Assembly (NCBI GenBank): GCA_946480065.1
Contig: CAMLJA010000018.1
Coordinates: 1 to 14,095 of the forward strand
Source of the DNA: an uncultured Thermomonas sp.
Lineage (GTDB): Bacteria; Pseudomonadota; Gammaproteobacteria; Xanthomonadales; Xanthomonadaceae
Direction: 5' to 3'
Length of the DNA: 14,095 nt
Of the stretch, positions 1-5,161 are shown one piece after another. Each line of letters starts with the position of its first letter. The stretch's first letter is position 1. The position numbers were made by a program, and so were the translations under genes. Under the pieces are notes generated by a model that saw only the letters and a list, made by a program, of their open reading frames with translations, did no database searches and was not told the DNA's origin.

Positions 1-384
1 CGCGCCGCCATCGCGCTCCAGCAGCGCGCGCAGCATCGCCGGGCGGAATGGCTTGGGCAGCACGCCCACGATGTTGAGCCCGCGCTCGGAGGCGGTGGCC
101 TGCGCGGACTCCAGCACCTTCTGGCCCATGCCGCTGGTGAGGATCACGCCCGCCTCGCAGCCGGCCAGCGCCAGCTGCCGCAGCACTTCCACCCCGTCCA
201 TGCCCGGCATGATCAGGTCGATGGCGATGTGGCTGGGATCGAGCCGGCCGACCGCCTCGAAGAACGGCCCCGGCGCGTCCACGCAATGGACGGAAAACCC
301 CGCGGCCTCCGCCACGAAGCCGATGGTGCGCGCCACGCTGGTGTCGTCGTCCAATACAACCAGGCACCTGGCGCCATTCGGCAT
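1..384 (-). CDS. Response regulator receiver domain, partial (C-terminus beyond the window)
   Basis: The frame starts at the ATG at 384 and stays open through base 1, giving 128 visible residues, so the gene continues off the left edge. The visible part is a CheY-like receiver: acidic residues D12-D14, phosphoacceptor Asp56 in AIDLIMPGMDG, the Thr83-Ser84 switch pair in ILTSG, and Lys111 in LPKPF. The receiver is complete, and what follows Lys111 leads into missing sequence. The stretch ASERGLNIVGVLPKPF resembles receivers that carry a C-terminal EAL domain (RocR/PvrR-like), so a cyclic-di-GMP phosphodiesterase output is a reasonable guess but is not visible. The Shine-Dalgarno match is weak. 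A promoter-like sequence lies about 30 bp upstream. Confidence 0.85.
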   Translation of the reverse strand, partial: MPNGARCLVVLDDDTSVARTIGFVAEAAGFSVHCVDAPGPFFEAVGRLDPSHIAIDLIMPGMDGVEVLRQLALAGCEAGVILTSGMGQKVLESAQATASERGLNIVGVLPKPFRPAMLRALLERDGGA

Positions 385-415
385 GAGCGTTTCCCGGAGG
401 TTTCCTTTCCCCCGG

Positions 416-443
416 AGAGTAGCAATTCGGGCGTGACAGACAA
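416..443 (-). promoter_or_regulatory. Putative sigma70 promoter for the partial receiver gene
   Basis: On the minus strand a -35-like TTGTCT (443-438) and a -10-like TACTCT (421-416) are separated by 16 bp. Transcription would start near 409, leaving a leader of about 25 nt before the ATG at 384. The two hexamers match consensus at 4/6 and 3/6 positions, including the critical first, second and last bases of the -10. Prediction only. Confidence 0.35.
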
Positions 444-498
444 CAGGCGATTCGTCACGCGCTGGCGTTCGCCACCCGGTTCCCGACCGCGCCCCGCC

Positions 499-1893
499 TC
501 AGCGCCCGTACACGTCCTCGAAGCGGACGATGTCGTCCTCGCCCAGGTAGGCGCCGGACTGCACTTCGACCAGTTCCAGCGGCACCACGCCGGGATTCTC
601 CAGCCGGTGCTTCACCCCCAGCGGGATGTAGGTGCTCTCGTTCTCGCCCAGCAGGATCACTTCTTCGCCGCGGGTCACCTTGGCGGTGCCGCTGACCACG
701 ATCCAGTGCTCGGCGCGGTGGTGGTGCATCTGCAGGCTCAGCGCGGCGCCCGGCTTCACGGTGATGCGCTTGACCTGGAAACGCTCGCCCGCGTCCACCG
801 AATCGTAGTGGCCCCAGGGGCGGTAGACCTTGCGGTGGAAGGTGGCCTCCGGGCGGCCGTCGCGCTTCAACCCGGCGGCGATCGCCTTGACCTCCTGCAC
901 GTGGTCGCGGTGCGCCACCAGCACGGCGTCGTCGGTGTCCACCACCACCACGTCGCGCAGGCCCAGCAGCGCCAGCAGGCGGTCGCCGCCCCAAGCCAGG
1001 GTGTCGCGGCACTCGCGCGCCACCACGTCGCCGTGGTGGGCGTTGCCGTCGCCGTCCTGTTCGGCCACCTGCCACAGCGCCGCCCAGCTGCCCACGTCGT
1101 TCCAGCCGGCGTCGATCGCCAGCACCGCCGCGCGGGCGGTCTTCTCCATCACCGCGTAGTCGATGGAATCCGACGGCGAAGCCGCGAACGCGTCCGGGTC
1201 CAGCCGCACGAAGTCCACGTCGCGCCGCGCGCCGTCCAGCGCCGCCCGCACCGCCGCCAGCATCGCCGGCGCCTGCGCCTCCAGTTCCGCCAGGTAGGCG
1301 GAGGCGCGGAACAGGAACATCCCGCTGTTCCACGCGTATTGACCACTGGCCACGTAGCCTTCGGCGGTGGCGGCGTCCGGCTTCTCCACGAAGCGCTCGA
1401 CCGCGCGCACACCCTGCCCCGGCGCGGCCTTGACGTAGCCATAGCCGGTCTCCGGCCCGGTGGGCACGATGCCGAACATCACCAGCGCACCGTCCTCCGC
1501 CGCCAGCACCGCGCGCCGCACCGCCGCACGGAAGGCGTCCTCGTCGGCGATCGCGTGGTCGGACGGCAGCACCAGCAGCAGCGGATCGCCGCCGTCGCGC
1601 ATCGCCTCCAGCGCCGCCGCCGCGATCGCCGGCGCGGTGTTGCGCGCCACCGGCTCCAGCAGGATGGTGGCCCCGTCGCAGCCGGCCTCGCGCAGTTGCT
1701 CGGCCACCATGAAGCGGTGGTCCTCGCCGGCCACCACGATCGGCGCGCCCGCGGCCAATGGCGCCACCCGCCGCCACGTGGCCTGCAGCATCGAGGCGTC
1801 GCCCACCAGCGACAGGAATTGCTTGGGGAAGGCCTCGCGCGACAGCGGCCACAGCCGCGTCCCGGAACCGCCGGACAGGATGACGGGGATCAT
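499..1893 (-). CDS. manC: Mannose-1-phosphate guanylyltransferase / mannose-6-phosphate isomerase (bifunctional, ManC/XanB/AlgA type)
   Basis: This 464-residue cytoplasmic enzyme would isomerise fructose-6-phosphate to mannose-6-phosphate and convert mannose-1-phosphate plus GTP to GDP-mannose, a precursor of exopolysaccharide and lipopolysaccharide sugars. The N-terminal nucleotidyltransferase domain (about 1-285) has LSGGSGTRLWP at 6-16 and FVEKP at 168-172. The C-terminal type II phosphomannose isomerase cupin (about 350-464) has RPWGHYDS near 358, the metal-site stretch QMHHHRAEHW at 388-397, and ENPG near 432. The length fits the bifunctional family. The ATG at 1893 begins MIPVILSGG, the standard N-terminus. 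No Shine-Dalgarno precedes it; instead CATAAT lies 7-12 bases upstream, hinting at a leaderless mRNA. It is divergent from the L,D-transpeptidase gene. Confidence 0.95.
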   Translation of the reverse strand: MIPVILSGGSGTRLWPLSREAFPKQFLSLVGDASMLQATWRRVAPLAAGAPIVVAGEDHRFMVAEQLREAGCDGATILLEPVARNTAPAIAAAALEAMRDGGDPLLLVLPSDHAIADEDAFRAAVRRAVLAAEDGALVMFGIVPTGPETGYGYVKAAPGQGVRAVERFVEKPDAATAEGYVASGQYAWNSGMFLFRASAYLAELEAQAPAMLAAVRAALDGARRDVDFVRLDPDAFAASPSDSIDYAVMEKTARAAVLAIDAGWNDVGSWAALWQVAEQDGDGNAHHGDVVARECRDTLAWGGDRLLALLGLRDVVVVDTDDAVLVAHRDHVQEVKAIAAGLKRDGRPEATFHRKVYRPWGHYDSVDAGERFQVKRITVKPGAALSLQMHHHRAEHWIVVSGTAKVTRGEEVILLGENESTYIPLGVKHRLENPGVVPLELVEVQSGAYLGEDDIVRFEDVYGR

Positions 1894-1939
1894 CGGGGGA
1901 TTATGCCGCAGGCGCCCCACGTGCCCCGCATACGCCGGC

Positions 1940-1953
1940 TTGACGCGGATCAA
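1940..1953. promoter_or_regulatory. FNR/Anr-like binding site between manC and the L,D-transpeptidase gene
   Basis: The 14-bp sequence TTGACGCGGATCAA matches the FNR/Anr consensus TTGAT-N4-ATCAA at 9 of 10 specified bases. It lies in the 127-bp divergent gap. On the plus strand a weak -10-like CACAGT at 1975-1980 would place transcription start near 1987 and the box centre near -40.5, the usual class II activator position for the L,D-transpeptidase gene. Relative to manC the spacing is less typical. The site is recognised by pattern only. Confidence 0.5.
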
Positions 1954-2020
1954 CGCAAGCGCCGCTGATCGGCGCACAGTCCTCCCATCGGCGCTGCGCG
2001 CCGCGCCAGCCCCTCCGAAG

Positions 2021-3058
2021 ATGCCCATCCACCCGCCGCCCCCCGCCCCGCACCCGCCGCGCCACCGCGGCTGGCGCCTGCTGCTGGCCGCCGGCCTGCT
2101 GCTGGCCGGCCTGGTCTCGGCCGGCCAGCCGGGCACGCCGGCGCCCGACGGCCTCAGGCCGGGCGGCTACGCCTGGAACCCGGGCCTGGCGCCCACCGGA
2201 CCGCTGGCGATCGTGGTCAGCCTGCCGGCGCAGCGGGTGTACGTGTACCGCAACGGCGTGCGCATCGGCACCTCCACCACCAGCACCGGCCGCGCGGGCC
2301 ACGAGACGCCGCCGGGGGTGTACACCATCCTGCAGAAGCACCGCGAGCACCGCTCCAACCTGTACGACGATGCGCCGATGCCGTTCATGCAGCGGCTGAC
2401 CTGGGACGGGGTGGCCCTGCATGCCGGCCAGGACCCGGGCTATCCCGCGTCGCACGGCTGCATCCGCCTGCCGCGCGGCTTCGCCGAGGCGCTGTTCGGG
2501 GCCACCACGGTGGGCACCCCGGTGGTGGTGGCGGATGCCGAGGCCCTGCCCGCGCTGTCCGCGCCCGGCCTGTTCCTGCCCGCGCCCGTCGGCACGCCCC
2601 CGGGGCCGGCCCGGCTCGCCGATGGTGATGGCGATGGCGATGCCGACTGGGCACCCGAACGCGCGCCCGACGGCCCGGTCAGCGTGCTGCTGTCCACCCG
2701 CGACGGCGCCTTGGTGGTGGTGCGCAACGGCGTGGAGATCGGGCGCACGGCGGTCGCGGTGGAGGCCGCGCTGCGGACCGGGCTGGGCACCTACGCCTGG
2801 CAGCGGCTCGACGCCGCCGACGGCGCCGACGCGGCGGCACACTGGATGCGCCTGCCGGTGGCCGGCGCGACCCCGGAAGGCGAAGCCACCCTGCGCGCGG
2901 CGTTCGCGAACGGCGGGATCGCCGTGCCCGCCGCGTTCGCCCGGCGGCTGTCCGCGCTGCTGCAGCCCGGCACCACCGCCATCGTCACCGACGAACCGCT
3001 GTCCGCCGCCGGCCCGCGGCGGGACGTGCTCTCGACCGAGGACCCCGAGCCGCGGTGA
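2021..3058 (+). CDS. L,D-transpeptidase (YkuD family), exported, with a second degenerate YkuD-like half
   Basis: This 345-residue protein is predicted to cross-link or modify peptidoglycan in the periplasm. Residues 14-36 form a signal sequence (RHRGWR, then an Ala/Leu-rich core, with likely cleavage near VSA-GQ). The YkuD domain (about 60-172) has His134 in ALHAG and the catalytic motif SHGCIR with His145, Cys147 and Arg149, matching the family active site. A linker with an Asp-Gly repeat (201-207) follows. Residues 218-280 (VVVRNGVEIG, GLGTYAWQ) echo the first domain (VYVYRNGVRIG, PPGVYTIL) but lack the HGC motif, suggesting an inactive duplicate. The ATG at 2021 is chosen because it is directly followed by the signal peptide; no strong Shine-Dalgarno is visible. 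It converges on the hemerythrin-like gene. Confidence 0.9.
   Translation: MPIHPPPPAPHPPRHRGWRLLLAAGLLLAGLVSAGQPGTPAPDGLRPGGYAWNPGLAPTGPLAIVVSLPAQRVYVYRNGVRIGTSTTSTGRAGHETPPGVYTILQKHREHRSNLYDDAPMPFMQRLTWDGVALHAGQDPGYPASHGCIRLPRGFAEALFGATTVGTPVVVADAEALPALSAPGLFLPAPVGTPPGPARLADGDGDGDADWAPERAPDGPVSVLLSTRDGALVVVRNGVEIGRTAVAVEAALRTGLGTYAWQRLDAADGADAAAHWMRLPVAGATPEGEATLRAAFANGGIAVPAAFARRLSALLQPGTTAIVTDEPLSAAGPRRDVLSTEDPEPR
2621..2644 (+). repeat. In-frame hexanucleotide repeat encoding Asp-Gly units
   Basis: Four consecutive GATGG(T/C)-like units (the last is GATGCC) encode DGDGDGDA in the linker between the two YkuD-like halves. Unit changes would keep the reading frame, so the linker could vary in length by slippage. 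The DxDxD pattern superficially resembles a calcium-binding loop, but no further EF-hand or RTX context is visible. Confidence 0.7.
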
Positions 3059-3080
3059 GCATGCGGGATGCCATATCCGT

Positions 3081-3104
3081 GTAGGTGCCGGGCTTGCCCG
3101 GCAC
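3081..3104 (+). repeat. REP-like palindrome with GTAG head
   Basis: GTAG at 3081-3084 is followed by a perfect palindrome with 9-bp arms (GTGCCGGGC, GCCCGGCAC) and a TT loop. The arrangement is typical of REP elements of the Xanthomonadaceae. It lies between the convergent L,D-transpeptidase and hemerythrin-like genes, where it could form an RNA hairpin acting on either transcript's 3' end. Confidence 0.75.
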
Positions 3105-3143
3105 GCACCGCACGCGTCCGGCGTCCACGACACGCCGCGCGCC

Positions 3144-3227
3144 CGCAGGAGCGCACCGCAAGGGGCGCGATGCGTTGGCACGCCGCGGTTGCGGGTCCCT
3201 CGCGCGCCCCGTCGGTGCGCTCCTGCG
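3144..3227. repeat. Long imperfect inverted repeat in a convergent intergenic region
   Basis: The left arm CGCAGGAGCGCACCG (3144-3158) is the exact reverse complement of 3213-3227, a perfect 15-bp match. A second pair, GGGGCGCG (3162-3169) and CGCGCCCC (3203-3210), extends the stem after a short internal loop, leaving about 33 nt of apical loop. It could be a bidirectional transcription barrier, an RNA-stabilising hairpin or a palindromic repeat unit. It lacks the T-run of a canonical intrinsic terminator. Confidence 0.8.
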
Positions 3228-3266
3228 GAGCATTCAAGGCCAACATGCGGCCGGACCGCATAGGGC

Positions 3267-3752
3267 CTACCGGGCCGCGGCCTTGTCCGCATTCGCCTTG
3301 AACGCCTTCATCTTCTTCAGCGCGTCGGCCATGTCGGGGCCCTGCTTGCGCAGCTCGGAGAACATCTCGTCCTCTTCCTCCTGCACGTGGTGCTTCACGT
3401 ACTCGCCCAGCACGTGCACGTAAGCGTCGAAATGCGGGTCGTCGCCCTTCGCCGTGGTGATGCGCTCGATCAGCCCCTTCAGGGTGGCGTGCTCCACGTC
3501 GGAGTGATCCATGATGTCCTCGCTGTCCTCCGGCAGCACCGCGCGCGCGGCCGGGTAGAAGATTGTCTCTTCCAGTTCAGCGTGGCGGGTCAACGCGTCG
3601 CAGACGCGGGTCGCCAGCGCCTTGCGCTTGCTGGCCGGCGCCTCGTAGTCCATCAGCTTCCTGTAGTCGCCCAGCATCGCGTCCACTTCGTCGTGGTCGG
3701 CGGTGAGCATTTCGATGGCCTGTTCCAGCGCGGCCTTTTCCTTCTTCGCCAT
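3267..3752 (-). CDS. Hemerythrin HHE cation-binding domain protein
   Basis: This soluble 161-residue protein belongs to the hemerythrin/HHE family, helical bundles that bind a di-iron centre and function in oxygen, nitric oxide or iron-stress responses. Candidate metal ligands in order are His20 (TADHDEVD), His57 and Glu61 (RHAELEETIFYP), His83 or His88 (DHSDVEHATL), and His121/His122 with Glu125-127 (VKHHVQEEEDEMF). The C-terminus is rich in Lys and Ala. The ATG at 3752 has a good AGGAGAG Shine-Dalgarno a few bases upstream. It stands alone on its strand, separated from the upstream epimerase gene by repeat-containing DNA. The exact substrate or signal cannot be read from sequence. Confidence 0.9.
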   Translation of the reverse strand: MAKKEKAALEQAIEMLTADHDEVDAMLGDYRKLMDYEAPASKRKALATRVCDALTRHAELEETIFYPAARAVLPEDSEDIMDHSDVEHATLKGLIERITTAKGDDPHFDAYVHVLGEYVKHHVQEEEDEMFSELRKQGPDMADALKKMKAFKANADKAAAR

Positions 3753-3869
3753 GTCCCTCTCTCCTTGATGGGCGCGCGCAAGCCCGCGCGGCCGGCGCAG
3801 GATGGCGCGGGCCGCGTGCGGGCCGCGTGGAGAAACGACGGGCGGGATGACCGGCGACCTCCGGGGCAA

Positions 3870-3886
3870 ATGGGAGACGGTCCCAT
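3870..3886. promoter_or_regulatory. Short palindrome upstream of the hemerythrin-like gene
   Basis: ATGGGA-GACGG-TCCCAT is a perfect 6-bp inverted repeat with a 5-bp spacer, about 120 bp upstream of the hemerythrin-like start. It could be an operator or a small hairpin. No matching family of sites is recognised. Confidence 0.3.
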
Positions 3887-3918
3887 CCCGGTTCGGGCGC
3901 CGAATCGGCGGGAAGGGC

Positions 3919-3942
3919 GTGCCGGGCAAGCCCGGCACCTGC
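3919..3942 (-). repeat. REP-like palindrome, inverted copy
   Basis: The 20-bp palindrome at 3919-3938 is the reverse complement of the core at 3085-3104, with arms GTGCCGGGC and GCCCGGCAC around an AA loop. The head tetramer reads GCAG on the minus strand (3942-3939), one base off GTAG. It lies between the epimerase and hemerythrin-like genes. Confidence 0.75.
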
Positions 3943-3980
3943 GCGGGAAGCAAGTCGCCATGGGCGGCACCCGGGCGTGT

Positions 3981-4000
3981 GTCGACGCCGGGCTTGCCGG
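3981..4000 (+). repeat. Degenerate REP-like element
   Basis: GTCGACGCCGGGCTTGCCGG keeps the GCCGGGCTTGCC core of the neighbouring palindromes, but the right arm is short by one base and the head is GTCG. It lies just past the 3' end of the epimerase gene and, with the inverted copy at 3919-3942, forms a head-to-head pair. Confidence 0.5.
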
Positions 4001-4009
4001 AGTGGGGCC

Positions 4010-5020
4010 TCACACCCGGTAGTAGTCCCGGTACCAGCGCACGAAGTTGGCCACGCCCTCCTCCACCGGCACCACCGGGCGGTAGCCCACGTTGGCGATC
4101 AGGTCGGAGACGTCGGCCTCGGTATCGGGCACGTCGCCGGCCTGCAGCGGCAGCATCTCCATCTGCGCCTTGCGGCCCAGGCACTGCTCCAGCACCTCGA
4201 TGTAGCGCAGCAGTTCCACCGGCTGTTCGTTGCCGATGTTGTACAGCCGGAACGGCGCCACCCCGCTGGTGGCGGGATCCGGCGTCGCGCTGTTCCAGTC
4301 CGGGTCGCGGCCGGGCACGCGGTCCAGGGTGCGCACCACGCCCTGCACGATGTCGTCCACGTAGGTGAAGCTGCGCTTGTGGTGGCCGTGGTTGAACACG
4401 CGGATGGGCTTGCCTTCCAGGATCGCCTTGGTGAACAGGAACAGCGCCATGTCCGGCCGGCCCCACGGGCCGTACACGGTGAAGAAGCGCAGCCCGGTGC
4501 TGGGGATGCCGTAGAGGTGGCTGTAGCCGTGCGCCATCTGCTCGTTGGCCTTCTTGGTGGCCGCGTACAGCGTCAGCGGATGCTCGGCGGAGGCGTGTTC
4601 GGAAAACGGCATGTCGGTGTTGGCGCCATAGACCGAGCTGGTGGAGGCGTACACCAGGTGCTCCACGCCGTGGTGGCGGCAACCCTCCAGCACGTGCAGG
4701 AAGCCGACCACGTTGCTCTGCACGTACACGTGCGGGTTCTCCGCCGCGTAGCGCACGCCCGCCTGCGCGGCCAGGTTGATCACGCGCTGCGGCTTGTGGG
4801 TGGCGAACGTTTGCTCCACCGCCGCGCGGTCCGCCAGGTCCGCCGTGACGTGGGTGTAGCCGGGCTTGTCGGTCAGGCGGGCCAGCCGCGCCTGCTTCAG
4901 GGTGACGTCGTAGTAGTCGTTGAGGTTGTCGAGGCCGATGACCTCGTCGCCCCGCGCCAGCAGCACCTGCGCCACGTGCGAACCGATGAACCCGGCGGTG
5001 CCGGTGACCAGGACCTTCAT
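4010..5020 (-). CDS. NAD-dependent epimerase, probably UDP-glucuronate 4-epimerase (extended SDR)
   Basis: This 336-residue cytoplasmic sugar-nucleotide epimerase would interconvert UDP-glucuronate and UDP-galacturonate for capsule, LPS or exopolysaccharide synthesis. The Rossmann motif GTAGFIG spans residues 7-13 (Gly7, Gly10, Gly13), DNLNDYYD binds the cofactor side near 31-38, STSSVYG is at 126-132, and the catalytic YAATK pair is Tyr152/Lys156. The late stretch [17 protein letters not shown] (291-307) is characteristic of UDP-glucuronate epimerases rather than GalE. The length is normal. The ATG at 5020 directly precedes the Rossmann fold and has GAGGGA 9 bases upstream. It is flanked on both sides by REP-like elements. 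Substrate assignment is from family resemblance. Confidence 0.88.
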   Translation of the reverse strand: MKVLVTGTAGFIGSHVAQVLLARGDEVIGLDNLNDYYDVTLKQARLARLTDKPGYTHVTADLADRAAVEQTFATHKPQRVINLAAQAGVRYAAENPHVYVQSNVVGFLHVLEGCRHHGVEHLVYASTSSVYGANTDMPFSEHASAEHPLTLYAATKKANEQMAHGYSHLYGIPSTGLRFFTVYGPWGRPDMALFLFTKAILEGKPIRVFNHGHHKRSFTYVDDIVQGVVRTLDRVPGRDPDWNSATPDPATSGVAPFRLYNIGNEQPVELLRYIEVLEQCLGRKAQMEMLPLQAGDVPDTEADVSDLIANVGYRPVVPVEEGVANFVRWYRDYYRV

Positions 5021-5053
5021 GCCTGCATTCCCTCGCCTGCGTTCCAGCCGCGC

Positions 5054-5059
5054 ATTGTA
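5054..5059 (-). promoter_or_regulatory. Putative -10 element for the epimerase gene
   Basis: TACAAT on the minus strand matches the sigma70 -10 at 5 of 6 positions and would start transcription near 5047, about 27 nt before the ATG at 5020. No convincing -35 hexamer is seen at the usual spacing. Confidence 0.4.
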
Positions 5060-5124
5060 CGGGGCGGGGCCACGCGGGATGCATAGCACCCGCCGGCGCA
5101 AGTCGAAGCGCGACCGACAACGCC

Positions 5125-5148
5125 ACCCCGGGCAAGCCCGGCGGCTAC
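5125..5148 (-). repeat. REP-like element with GTAG head
   Basis: On the minus strand GTAG (5148-5145) is followed by CCG and the palindromic core CCGGGC-TT-GCCCGG (5141-5128). It lies between the stop of the PAS/EAL gene and the epimerase promoter. The flank at 5121-5136 is nearly repeated at 5165-5180, inside the end of the PAS/EAL gene. Confidence 0.7.
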
Positions 5149-5161
5149 AGAGCCTGGGGCC

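Noticed and set aside
2621..2647. Calcium-binding EF-hand or RTX motif in the L,D-transpeptidase
   Set aside because: Only a short DGDGDGDAD stretch from a hexanucleotide repeat; the helices and the Glu at position 12 of an EF-hand, or repeated RTX nonamers, are absent.
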